Assembly: GCF_001598215.1 (NCBI RefSeq)
Contig: NZ_BCXJ01000004.1
Coordinates: 186,001 to 250,000, forward strand
Direction of reading: 5' to 3'
From: Shouchella clausii
GTDB lineage: Bacteria; Bacillota; Bacilli; Bacillales; Bacillaceae_D
DNA length: 64,000 nt
Position 1 is the first letter of the stretch, and every line of letters starts with the position of its first letter. The notes beneath the pieces were generated by a model that was not told where the DNA came from, did not search any database, and worked only from the letters and a program-made list of their open reading frames with translations. The translations under genes and the position numbers were made by a program. Shown here piece after piece: positions 11,101-19,281 of this stretch.

Positions 11101-11341
11101 TCTCCCTTTCAAAAATGTTGACAACCGTCTCCACCGACAACGGCTCAAAATAAACCGTATCCGCACATGAATCATCGGTCATAACCGTTGCTGGGTTGGG
11201 ATTTAACAGCACAACACGGATGCCTTCTTCTTTTAACGCTAAGCAACCTTGCGTGCCGGAATAATCAAATTCTGCTGCCTGGCCGATGACAATTGGCCCT
11301 GAACCAATGACAAGGACCGTCTTGATGTGTGGTTTACGCAT
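8192..11341 (-). CDS. carB: carbamoyl-phosphate synthase, large subunit (arginine pathway)
   Basis: Makes carbamoyl phosphate from bicarbonate, ammonia from CarA and two ATP. The 1049 residues show the duplicated ATP-grasp plan: [20 protein letters not shown] opens the first half and [20 protein letters not shown] opens the second. The ATP-grasp segments [12 protein letters not shown] and [11 protein letters not shown] follow in the two halves, and both carry EVNPR. The end is a short methylglyoxal-synthase-like allosteric domain. Its place in the arg operon argues for the arginine-regulated isoenzyme rather than the pyrimidine one. It overlaps carA by eight bases. Confidence 0.96.
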   Translation of the reverse strand: [1049 protein letters not shown]

Positions 11342-12416
11342 ATTGGTGATCTCTCCCTTTGCTTAAAAGCGGCGCCAAAAACGCATCAAAGATTTCAGTC
11401 GAATCGACTGGACCTGGGCTTGCTTCCGGATGAAACTGGATGCTCATTACTGGCCGTTTCGGATGAACAAGGCCTTCTATCGATCGATCATTAATGTTGT
11501 AAAAACGAGGCTCAAGGATCGATGAAGCGAGCGATTCTTCCGTCACTACATAACTATGGTTTTGCGAAGTCATACACACACGTCCTGTGCAGCTGTCAAG
11601 CACTGGCTGGTTTGCACCGCGATGGCCGAATCGGAGCTTTTGTGTATCGCCTCCATAGGCCAATGCCAGCAACTGGTGGCCTAAGCAAATGCCTAACGTT
11701 GGAAACGTTTCCGCCACCTTTTTAATGCCTGGCAACAAAGCCTGCAACTGCTTCGGATTTCCAGGTCCATTTGAGAGGAGCACGCCGTCCGGTTTAAGTG
11801 CTTCGAGCACAGCAAAATCTGTGTTGTATGGAAGCTGGGTCACTTTCACGCCTTTCTTAACAAGTGAACGGATGATTGATTGTTTACAGCCATAGTCTAG
11901 TACGGCAATATGGGTTGTGCCTGTGGCGTTGTAAACGACAGGATCTGTAACGCTCACCTCGGCAACAACAAACTTATCAGACAAAAGCCTCGTCTCCTGG
12001 ACATTGGCATTTCGGGAATCAGTCGTTAATACTGCACGCATATCTCCATGTTGGCGAATTCGTTTCACAATTGCCCGTGTATCTACCCCTGACATATAAG
12101 GAATGCGGTGTTCACTTAAATAGTCAACAACGCTTTTTTTCATTTTCCAATGTGATGGGTCACTGGCAGCTTCGCAAACAATGACGCCTTCGACTTGCGG
12201 CTTGCTGCTTTCAAAATCACTTTCATTAACGCCATAATTTCCGATCAACGGGTACGTAAACACGACAATTTGTCCTTTAAATGACGGATCGGTTATCACT
12301 TCTTGATAACCTGTCATGCCAGTAAAAAAGACAATTTCGCCTTCGACTTGCTTAGGTTCACCATGCCAGTTACCTACAAATGTTTCTCCCGTTTCCAATA
12401 CGATCGAGCCTTTCAT
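11334..12416 (-). CDS. carA: carbamoyl-phosphate synthase, small (glutaminase) subunit
   Basis: 360-residue class I glutamine amidotransferase subunit that supplies ammonia to CarB. The C-terminal half has the nucleophile Cys in GICLGHQLLALAYGG and the His-Glu pair in QFHPEASPGP; the N-terminal half is the CarA-specific domain (FTGMTGYQEVITDPSF). The ATG has GGGGTGG upstream. Its 3' end overlaps carB by eight bases, so the two subunits are translationally coupled. It is separated from argD by 79 bases that hold ARG-box-like sequence. Confidence 0.96.
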   Translation of the reverse strand: MKGSIVLETGETFVGNWHGEPKQVEGEIVFFTGMTGYQEVITDPSFKGQIVVFTYPLIGNYGVNESDFESSKPQVEGVIVCEAASDPSHWKMKKSVVDYLSEHRIPYMSGVDTRAIVKRIRQHGDMRAVLTTDSRNANVQETRLLSDKFVVAEVSVTDPVVYNATGTTHIAVLDYGCKQSIIRSLVKKGVKVTQLPYNTDFAVLEALKPDGVLLSNGPGNPKQLQALLPGIKKVAETFPTLGICLGHQLLALAYGGDTQKLRFGHRGANQPVLDSCTGRVCMTSQNHSYVVTEESLASSILEPRFYNINDRSIEGLVHPKRPVMSIQFHPEASPGPVDSTEIFDAFLAPLLSKGRDHQYA

Positions 12417-12430
12417 CCGCTCACCACCCC

Positions 12431-12473
12431 AAAATTCATATTTATTCTATATAAGTTATAAAAATTCATTTAT
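12431..12473 (-). promoter_or_regulatory. ARG-box-like cluster before carA
   Basis: Two A/T-rich boxes read AATGAATTTTTATAAC and AGAATAAATATGAATT on the minus strand. Each resembles the AhrC/ArgR box (TGAAT-A/T-rich-ATTCA). A possible internal promoter TTGCTG - 18 bp - TATAAC overlaps them. This would let arginine control carAB-argF separately from argCJBD. The box match is partial and the promoter is inferred. Confidence 0.5.
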
Positions 12474-12495
12474 GTGCGCAGCAATCCCTCTTTTT

Positions 12496-13665
12496 TTAAG
12501 AGGAAAAGCTGTTCTCTCGTTCATAGATCGTTGCTGCTTGTTTGATGATCGCCACAGCTTGACGCCATTCGCTTTCAGATACGGTAAGCGGCGGCAACAG
12601 CCGTGTCACATGGCTGCCTGCCGGAAGCAGCAGCAAACCTTGTTGCTCACACGCTGCTATTAAATCAAGTGCCGGTATCGCTGTTTCAATGCCAATCAAA
12701 AAACCTTTGTGGCGTATGTCTTTAACGATTGCAATGCCACTTAGCTCCCCTTTTAAGTAAGCGACAAAACGCTCCGCCTTCTCTTCCACTTCTGGCAAGA
12801 AGCCGTCTGCGCTTAATTCGGCTAAGACCGCTATTGCCGTTGCAGCTGCTAAAGGGTTGCCGCCAAACGTAGAACCGTGGCTGCCTATGCCAAACGCTTC
12901 TTTTAAAGACGCTTTTCCAAGCATCGCACCAATTGGAAAGCCGTTGCCTAGCCCTTTCGCAACAGTCACGATATCTGGCTCAAGGGCGTAATGTTCATAG
13001 GCAAACAGTTTGCCGGTACGTCCCATGCCCGTTTGAATCTCATCGACAATGAGCAGCAATTTCTGTTCCTTGCAAAGGGCCACAATTGCTTCGGCAAAAG
13101 ACGCTGTCATGACATGGACGCCTCCTTCGCCTTGAACGATTTCGATCATAATCGCTGCTGTGTCTTCGGTTACCGCTTCATGCAAGGAAGCCATATCGTT
13201 AAACTGAGCATACGAAAAGGACGGCAGCATTGGCCCAAAACCGCTTTTAATCCCGTCTTGCCCTGTCGCGGCCATGCTTCCAAGTGTCCGGCCATGGAAA
13301 GACTGTTTCATCGATACAATATGATTTTTTCCAGTCGCTTTGCGAGCTAGCTTAATCGCCGCTTCGTTCGCTTCTGTGCCGCTGTTTGTGAAAAACACAT
13401 AATCACATACACTTGCCTGTACCAACTGTTTGGCCGCTTCTTCCTGCACCTCATAGTGGAAAAGATTCGATGCGTGCCAAAGGCGGTCAACTTGCTGATG
13501 GAGCGCCGCTACGACTGTAGGGTGGCGGTGCCCCAAATTGCAAACGGCAATGCCGGCCATAAAATCAAGATAGTCTTTTCCGTCCTCTGTTTGCAGCCAT
13601 GCCCCTCGTCCTTCTTTAATACGGAGGCTTTTTTTAGAATAGGTTGGGAATAAATAGCTCACCAT
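12496..13665 (-). CDS. argD: acetylornithine aminotransferase
   Basis: PLP enzyme that turns N-acetylglutamate semialdehyde into N-acetylornithine. 389 residues, class III aminotransferase layout: NSGTEANEAAIKLAR binds the cofactor phosphate, DEIQTGMGRTGK carries the conserved Asp, and VAKGLGNGFPIGAML carries the Schiff-base Lys. A second phosphate contact is HGSTFGGNPLA. AAGGAAGAG precedes the ATG. It begins 14 bases after the argB stop codon in the fourth place of the arg operon. Confidence 0.95.
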   Translation of the reverse strand: MVSYLFPTYSKKSLRIKEGRGAWLQTEDGKDYLDFMAGIAVCNLGHRHPTVVAALHQQVDRLWHASNLFHYEVQEEAAKQLVQASVCDYVFFTNSGTEANEAAIKLARKATGKNHIVSMKQSFHGRTLGSMAATGQDGIKSGFGPMLPSFSYAQFNDMASLHEAVTEDTAAIMIEIVQGEGGVHVMTASFAEAIVALCKEQKLLLIVDEIQTGMGRTGKLFAYEHYALEPDIVTVAKGLGNGFPIGAMLGKASLKEAFGIGSHGSTFGGNPLAAATAIAVLAELSADGFLPEVEEKAERFVAYLKGELSGIAIVKDIRHKGFLIGIETAIPALDLIAACEQQGLLLLPAGSHVTRLLPPLTVSESEWRQAVAIIKQAATIYERENSFSS

Positions 13666-13679
13666 TGCTCTTCCTTTCT

Positions 13680-14452
13680 TTAAGCGCCCGATGTAAGGAC
13701 GTTACTTGGTTTGACAATTGCCGTCCCTGCGGAAGGGTGATACGCCTTTTTGCCGCTGACAATCCGTGCTTTCGTCAATGCCCCGCTTAAACTATCTAAA
13801 CATGCGTTCACTTTTGGCACCATTCCTCCATAGATAACGCCCTCTTCTATATAACGCTTGGCCAAAACCTCATCCATTTCCTCAATGACTTTCCCGTCTT
13901 TTTGGACACCGTCGACATCAGTGACGAATACGAGCTCCTCCGCTTTGCTCGCTTTAGCGACCGCAGCAGCGGCCGTGTCTGCATTAATGTTGTATGATTG
14001 ATAGTTTGCATCCATACCAATCGGCGCAATAACCGGTATGTAGCCAGCTTTAGCAACATTGAAAAGCAAGTCAACGTTCACGGACTCGACCGCTCCGACA
14101 AACCCTAGTTTGTCTGTGTCAATTGGAATAGTTTTTAACAGATGTCCGTCACTGCCAGATAAGCCAACGGCTTTCCCTCCTACCCGATAAAGAGAGCGGA
14201 CGAGCTGTTTGTTGATTTGCCCGGATAAGGCTGCTTCTGCTGCTGTTAACACCCCCGCCGTTGTTTTGCGCAAGCCATCTACAAACTGTGATTCTACCGC
14301 CATTGCTTGTAAGAGATTGTTAATCGCTGGCCCGCCCCGTGAACAATCATGATCTTGTCGCCTTGGCTAGCCCGTTTGACAACACCCTCATAAAATTCTT
14401 CCTCTAACGCTTCAAGGGTGCTTCCCCCTATTTTGATCACCACTGTTGCCAT
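13680..14452 (-). pseudogene. argB: acetylglutamate kinase, frameshifted
   Basis: N-acetylglutamate kinase phosphorylates N-acetylglutamate in arginine synthesis. The first 40-odd residues (MATVVIKIGGSTLEALEEEF...KIMIVHG) are in one frame that stops at 14294. The rest, beginning inside NNLLQAMAVESQF, is in another. Adding one G to the four-base G run (plus-strand CCCC, 14335-14338) restores HGGGPAINNLLQ, exactly the family's GGGP motif. So one base is missing, either in the organism or in the assembly. The rest looks intact (FVTDVDGV, EGVIYGGMVPKV), which argues for a recent loss or a sequencing error. AAGGAGG precedes the ATG. Confidence 0.9.
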
Positions 14453-14462
14453 AGGCGCCTCC

Positions 14463-15689
14463 TTATGTCCGGTATCCTGCATTGATGCGGACGTAATCGT
14501 ATGTTAAGTCACAGCCCCATGCTTTGCCGACACCTTGCCCTTGATGGAGATCGGCTTTGATGACAATGGTTTCGGCTTCCATATACTTGCTAATCGCGGC
14601 ATCGTCTACAACAACAGGTTCACTTTGCACAAGCGTCTCGTAAGGGCCAATCGCGATGTCGATTGTGTCAGGGTTAAGAGCGCAACCGCTATAGCCAATG
14701 GCACAAATGATTCTGCCCCAGTTGCCGTCTTTGCCGTAAGCAGCCGTTTTCACTAGGTCAGATCCAACAATCGCCTTAGCAACTTTGCCTGCTTCTTCAT
14801 CGCTAACAGCCCCAGTTACTTGAACTTCGATTAATTTTGTCGCTCCTTCTCCGTCTTTGGCAATTTTTTTGGCCAAACTTTCTGCGCATGCAGACAAAGC
14901 GCCATAAAAATCAGCCCATTCAGGGTGCGTTTCGTCTAAAGGTTGGTTTTCGGCAAGACCAGAAGCGAGCACAAGAACCATGTCATTTGTTGACGTGTCC
15001 CCGTCCACTGTAATACGGTTGAACGTCTCATCCGTTGCCTTGGCTAGCGCCCGTTTTAATGCAGTAGGATCGACATTCGCATCGGTTGTAATAAAACCAA
15101 GCATTGTCGCCATATTTGGATGAATCATCCCTGATCCTTTGGCAACACCGGCGATCCGTATTGTCTTTTGATCAATCACCACTTCAACGCATACTTCTTT
15201 CGTTCCAGTATCCGTTGTCAAAATCGCTTCTGCAAACGGAGTCGACTCCTTGGACAGGACCAGATCATCAATCCCAGAGCGCACTTTTTCCATCGGCATT
15301 TTTTCCCCGATCACACCTGTAGAAGTAACAGCAACCGTCTCTTCTGGAACCGCAAATTTTGCTGCTGCCAGTGCCCGCATTTCATAGGCATCCATGAGGC
15401 CTGACGATCCTGTGCATGCATTGGCGTTTCCACTGTTGACAAGCACTGCTTGCAGTTTGCCGTTACCAACAGCAAGGCTATCCTTCGTTACTTTAAGCGG
15501 AGCTGCCTGAATTTGGTTTAATGTAAATACACCAGCAGCATTGGCTGGCACGTCACAGAAAATCGCGCCAATGTCTAATCGTTTTCTCTTTAGCCCGCAA
15601 TGGGCCCCTGCTGCCGAGAACCCTTTTACATCGGTAATCGACCCTTTGATTTGCTTCCATGATTGCCCTGCTGTCTGTTTGGTTAACAT
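14463..15689 (-). CDS. argJ: bifunctional ornithine acetyltransferase / N-acetylglutamate synthase
   Basis: Recycles the acetyl group from N-acetylornithine to glutamate and can also use acetyl-CoA. About 408 residues. The self-cleavage site is in KGSGMIHPNMATMLGF, with Thr195 as the new N-terminal nucleophile after splitting into alpha and beta chains. Other marks are VNSGNANACTG and VTSTGVIGEKMP. The ATG giving MLTKQTAGQSW is preferred because GGGGAG lies seven bases upstream; another ATG five codons earlier overlaps the argC stop codon and lacks a ribosome site. argB follows after 10 bases. Confidence 0.95.
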   Translation of the reverse strand: MLTKQTAGQSWKQIKGSITDVKGFSAAGAHCGLKRKRLDIGAIFCDVPANAAGVFTLNQIQAAPLKVTKDSLAVGNGKLQAVLVNSGNANACTGSSGLMDAYEMRALAAAKFAVPEETVAVTSTGVIGEKMPMEKVRSGIDDLVLSKESTPFAEAILTTDTGTKEVCVEVVIDQKTIRIAGVAKGSGMIHPNMATMLGFITTDANVDPTALKRALAKATDETFNRITVDGDTSTNDMVLVLASGLAENQPLDETHPEWADFYGALSACAESLAKKIAKDGEGATKLIEVQVTGAVSDEEAGKVAKAIVGSDLVKTAAYGKDGNWGRIICAIGYSGCALNPDTIDIAIGPYETLVQSEPVVVDDAAISKYMEAETIVIKADLHQGQGVGKAWGCDLTYDYVRINAGYRT

Positions 15690-15703
15690 CTCGCCACTCC
15701 CCA

Positions 15704-16738
15704 TTATGGATACATTGGCACGGCCTCAAGCCCTGCTGTTTCGTTAAATCCGTGCATTAAATTAAAATTTTGAACCGCCTGGCCAGCGGCTCCTTTCATG
15801 AGATTATCAATGACAGAAGCAACAATGACACGTCCCGTTCTTCCGTCATAACAAAAGCCAATATCGCAATAATTGCTGCCAAAGACATGTTTTGTTGCCG
15901 GAAACGTTCCATTTTCCTTCACTCGTACGAAAGGAGCATTTTCATAAGCGCTGTTATAGCAGTCGGCTAACCACTCATTGCTGAGAGGCTTTGCCGCCTT
16001 GGCATAAATGGTCGCCATAATCCCCCTTACCATTGGAACGAGATGAGGCTGAAAAGACAGCGGTGGCTGCGCTCCCCATTTTGCCAATTGCTGCTCAATC
16101 TCTGGCGTATGTTTATGAGATGCAACTTGATAGATCTTAAAATTCTCATTTGTTTCACTAAAATGCGTCATCGAAGTAGGCGATTTGCCGGCTCCCGACG
16201 TCCCTGACTTTGCATCAATAACAATGGAATCACGCTCAATTGCCCCAGCTTGAATAAGCGGTATGAGCGCCAAAAGCGCCGCTGTTGGAAAACAGCCAGG
16301 ATTGGCAATCAATTTCGCGGTTTCAATTGCTGATTTGTTCCACTCGCTTAAACCGTAAATGGCCTCCTCTATAAGCCCTTCCTTTGCAGATGGGCGCTTA
16401 TACCATTTCTCATATATGCTCCGGTCAGTCAAACGCAGATCGCCACTTAAGTCAATAACAGACAGCCCAGCCTCAAGCAACGGACCACTCCACTCTGCGG
16501 ACACACCTGGAGGAGTCGCCAAAAACATCACATCAATTTCAGCAGAAATCTTGTTTAAGTCGATTCCTTTTAACGGTTTCCATTCATCGTTTTGTAAATG
16601 AGGATAAAGGCGACTGATCGTTTCCCCACTTTGTGAAGATGAATACAGCATAATGTTTGTTACTTGAGGATGGTTTTTTAACAGACGAATCAACTCAAGA
16701 CCGCTATAGCCTGTCGCACCTATAATGCCAACTTCCAT
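15704..16738 (-). CDS. argC: N-acetyl-gamma-glutamyl-phosphate reductase
   Basis: NADPH-dependent reduction of acetylglutamyl phosphate to the semialdehyde. 344 residues. The N-terminal Rossmann loop is IIGATGYSGLELIRLL, and the catalytic Cys149 lies in IANPGCFPTAALL. DAKSGTSGAGKSP and the late HLVPMVRG are also family marks. It is the first gene of the arginine operon, directly behind the AhrC-controlled promoter. Confidence 0.96.
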   Translation of the reverse strand: MEVGIIGATGYSGLELIRLLKNHPQVTNIMLYSSSQSGETISRLYPHLQNDEWKPLKGIDLNKISAEIDVMFLATPPGVSAEWSGPLLEAGLSVIDLSGDLRLTDRSIYEKWYKRPSAKEGLIEEAIYGLSEWNKSAIETAKLIANPGCFPTAALLALIPLIQAGAIERDSIVIDAKSGTSGAGKSPTSMTHFSETNENFKIYQVASHKHTPEIEQQLAKWGAQPPLSFQPHLVPMVRGIMATIYAKAAKPLSNEWLADCYNSAYENAPFVRVKENGTFPATKHVFGSNYCDIGFCYDGRTGRVIVASVIDNLMKGAAGQAVQNFNLMHGFNETAGLEAVPMYP

Positions 16739-16786
16739 TGTCTCACTCCCTTTAGCCAGTTCCGTTCTTTTATATGGATGTGTTTC

Positions 16787-16815
16787 ATTATATGATTGAA
16801 TAAAAATAAATTCAA
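16787..16815 (-). promoter_or_regulatory. argC promoter with AhrC operator
   Basis: On the minus strand TTGAAT - 17 bp - TATAAT is a near-consensus sigma-A promoter. The symmetrical ARG box TTGAATAAAAATAAATTCAA (16796-16815) covers the -35 hexamer and most of the spacer. AhrC bound with arginine would block RNA polymerase. This is the main switch for argCJBD-carAB-argF. Confidence 0.88.
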
Positions 16816-16847
16816 CTGTATTTTTATTTTATTTTACTAAAAAGAAA

Positions 16848-16869
16848 AAAACAGCCGTTAAGCTGTTTT
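16848..16869 (-). terminator. terminator after ctaG
   Basis: AAAACAGC pairs with GCTGTTTT around a 6-nt loop. On the minus strand the stem is followed by a TTTTTTCTTTT run. It begins at the ctaG stop codon and lies upstream of the argC promoter, insulating it from read-through. Confidence 0.85.
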
Positions 16870-17752
16870 ATGAATGAGGCACATCGCTAATTGTTAATTC
16901 GCCGTCTTGCAATTTCTCTTTTTTCAGCCACTGTTTAAACACATAGCCAATTGCGATTCCGTAAACGATCTCTTGAAAAATTTTCATCAACACGCCAGCA
17001 AGCTGTTGGTCAATACGCGCTTCAAAAATAGAAAGGGATTCAGGGCTTCCAAATGCCGACAACAATAGCTCTGGTCCTGCCCCGCCAGGCAAACAATAAG
17101 CCATTACATTTGCCCACACGAGAGGGTCTGTGTATGTTGCATACATAGCGGACGGAGCAAAAATGATCAATGCACAAGCCGGTGTGATCAATAAGCCGTT
17201 TGCAAAAATGTAAAAAATCCTCCGCAAATCAGGGAGCTTGTACGAGCTTGGCAACGGCGATAAGATAAACCACCACATCAGGGCAGCAGTGAAAAGCAGT
17301 ACCCATTCATACAAGCTATGCAGCACTGGTGACTGCATGAGCATATCAAACATTGCTGGAACGTGGTAAAATGAAAACAATCCATTAAACAATAGCAGTG
17401 CACAAATCGGATTCCAAACCAGTCGGAGCGGCTTAAAAGCAAGTTTCGAGCGAATCGCCTCGTACCACGCTTGTGGAATGCCTAGCAACAGAAGCGGGAC
17501 GGCGATAAAGTAAGCAAATACCATTTGTAACATATGCAGTGTCATCATCACATGCCCCGTTACATAAAGAGGACTGCCCCATCCTAAGTAAAGCGCTGCC
17601 AATCCGAGGAAAAAGAAGAGTGGCTTTCGTTTTGGTCCAGCGTTTGTCCTCCTGAAAAACCAGCTATATATAAAAGCAACGCCGATGAGAGCAATAATCA
17701 GCTCAGGTGTCCATAAAGCGCGGAATCCAAGTTCCGTCAACAGCATTTCCAT
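16868..17752 (-). CDS. ctaG: cytochrome c oxidase assembly factor CtaG
   Basis: Integral membrane protein of about 294 residues needed in Bacillus for active caa3-type cytochrome oxidase. Seven or so hydrophobic segments are visible, for example LIIALIGVAFIYSWFF, VFAYFIAVPLLLLGIP and VLLFTAALMWWFILSPLP. The HMMTLHMLQ and FYHVPAMFD histidine-containing stretches are typical of the family. I start at MEMLLTELGF, with GAAAGGAG ten bases upstream, rather than at an earlier in-frame ATG. Monocistronic, divergent from the HAD gene. Confidence 0.9.
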   Translation of the reverse strand: MEMLLTELGFRALWTPELIIALIGVAFIYSWFFRRTNAGPKRKPLFFFLGLAALYLGWGSPLYVTGHVMMTLHMLQMVFAYFIAVPLLLLGIPQAWYEAIRSKLAFKPLRLVWNPICALLLFNGLFSFYHVPAMFDMLMQSPVLHSLYEWVLLFTAALMWWFILSPLPSSYKLPDLRRIFYIFANGLLITPACALIIFAPSAMYATYTDPLVWANVMAYCLPGGAGPELLLSAFGSPESLSIFEARIDQQLAGVLMKIFQEIVYGIAIGYVFKQWLKKEKLQDGELTISDVPHS

Positions 17753-17865
17753 ACAAAGCGTTCTCCTTTCGCAATTGTTCGCTTCTATAACTATAGCATA
17801 CGTGACGGGCTGCCGCACTGGGATGAGGACCGCTTTTTGTGACCATTTGTAGAAAGGACTTCAAT

Positions 17866-18675
17866 ATGGCTAAAAGACATTTAATCGCTCTTGATTTAGA
17901 CGGCACATTGCTGCTTAAAAACCAAGAGATTTCGCCACGGACAAAAACAGCGCTTATGAAAGCAAAAGAGAAGGGTCATGTGATCGCGATTGCGACCGGC
18001 CGCCCTTACCGGGCCAGCAAACGTTATTATCAAGAACTACAGCTAACGACGCCGATCATCAATTTTAATGGCGCTTCGGTCCACCACCCCTTAGACGCTT
18101 ATTATCCAAGGATACTAGAATCAATCCCACTTGCTTATAGCAAGGAGTTGATCAAACGATGTGAAACAATAGGCGTCTTTAATATGATGGTGGAAATCGG
18201 CGACACGTTTTATATGAAAAAACAAGCTGGCTTTTTTGCAGAGTTTCTGACCGACGGCATTGAACCTGCCGGGACAGGAGAACTACATGTACTCGTAAAA
18301 GAAGCACCAACTGCTATTCTTATCGAACCAAAGCCCGAAAAGGTCAATGTCCTTCACGACACCTTGCAACAGACAGGAACGGAAACAACACTGCAACGCT
18401 GGTGGAAAGGCGAAACGCGCATCTTAGAAATCGCCCCACGCAATGTGACGAAAGCAACCGCTCTCGAAAAAATCGCTAACGATTACGGAATTGACCAAGG
18501 AAACGTCATTGCCTTTGGCGACGAAGAGAATGACTACGAAATGATTGAATATGCTGGCCACGGCGTCGCAATGGGCAATGCCATCAACGAAATAAAAGCG
18601 GTTGCTGACTACGTGACTGAGACAAACGAAAACGACGGCATCGCCTACTATTTGGAAAAGGTGCTCCATTTATAA
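17866..18675 (+). CDS. Cof-type HAD-superfamily phosphatase (YitU-like)
   Basis: 269 residues. HAD motif I is ALDLDGTLL with the nucleophile Asp; motif II is IATGRPYRAS; motifs III/IV end in GNVIAFGDEENDYEMIEYAG. The cap lies between, as in Cof/IIB enzymes that act on small phosphorylated metabolites. It resembles B. subtilis YitU, one of the enzymes reported to dephosphorylate the riboflavin pathway intermediate; that role is only inferred. AGAAAGGAC precedes the ATG. A GNAT gene follows after 25 bases, probably in one transcript. Confidence 0.82.
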   Translation: MAKRHLIALDLDGTLLLKNQEISPRTKTALMKAKEKGHVIAIATGRPYRASKRYYQELQLTTPIINFNGASVHHPLDAYYPRILESIPLAYSKELIKRCETIGVFNMMVEIGDTFYMKKQAGFFAEFLTDGIEPAGTGELHVLVKEAPTAILIEPKPEKVNVLHDTLQQTGTETTLQRWWKGETRILEIAPRNVTKATALEKIANDYGIDQGNVIAFGDEENDYEMIEYAGHGVAMGNAINEIKAVADYVTETNENDGIAYYLEKVLHL

Positions 18676-18700
18676 ACTTGTTGCCGGGAGGGGATGAGGC

Positions 18701-19159
18701 ATGATCGAAATTTTAGAATTGACTTCAGACACAACAACAGAAACAACGAAGCGGGAGTTGACTAGCCTGTTTGAAAAACAGCTCCATGCGATTGCCGGTA
18801 AACAAGCATTGTCACAAATTGAAAAAATTTTGGAGGAAGCGCTGCAACCCGACTCACACGTCTATTTTTTTATCGCCAGACTAGAAGGGAAAGCAGTAGC
18901 ATTTGCCTTTTTTAACACGTTGACAAGCTTTCAAAAAGGCGGAAAGTACATTTGGTTGAATGAATTGTATGTAGAAGAAGCCTACCGGAACCAAGGTATT
19001 GCTAAAAAACTATTGCTGCGCATCATTTATTGGGCGGAGCAACACAAAATTAAAGGCATTGAACTAGAAACTGGCATGAATAATGAAGCGACCAAAGCAT
19101 TATACAACTCCCTTGGCTTTTACGATGTTGTATCGAAGCGCTACAGCTTTCGCTTCTAA
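18701..19159 (+). CDS. GNAT-family N-acetyltransferase
   Basis: 152 residues. The acetyl-CoA-binding motif is LNELYVEEAYRNQGIAKKLLLRII (Q/RxxGxG/A type: RNQGIAKKL), followed by GIELETGMNNEATKALYNSLGFYDV, the usual C-terminal GNAT pattern. Substrate unknown. A strong ribosome site (GGGAGGGGATGAGGC) precedes the ATG. It is downstream of the HAD phosphatase and ends at a strong terminator. Confidence 0.85.
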   Translation: MIEILELTSDTTTETTKRELTSLFEKQLHAIAGKQALSQIEKILEEALQPDSHVYFFIARLEGKAVAFAFFNTLTSFQKGGKYIWLNELYVEEAYRNQGIAKKLLLRIIYWAEQHKIKGIELETGMNNEATKALYNSLGFYDVVSKRYSFRF

Positions 19160-19165
19160 AGGATC

Positions 19166-19212
19166 GCAAAACGCCTATTTTTTTCGAACCTAGGCGTTTT
19201 GCTTCTTTTTTT
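19166..19212 (+). terminator. intrinsic terminator
   Basis: GCAAAACGCCTA pairs with TAGGCGTTTTGC around a 13-nt loop and is followed by TTCTTTTTTTTTC. It closes the HAD-GNAT unit. Confidence 0.9.
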
Positions 19213-19281
19213 TCGCTTTTTTACATAGGATAAAGCAATCTCGAAAAGTTGCCCTCAGGTCGAAAAAGGAGTGCTTGAATC

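Noticed and set aside
14335-14338. Programmed frameshift in argB
   Set aside because: The site has only four G residues, no slippery heptamer or stimulating structure is evident, and acetylglutamate kinase is not known to use frameshifting.
14294-14482. Independent 62-codon gene before argB
   Set aside because: Its sequence is the N-terminus of acetylglutamate kinase; one added base joins it to the rest, so it is half of a broken argB and not a separate gene.
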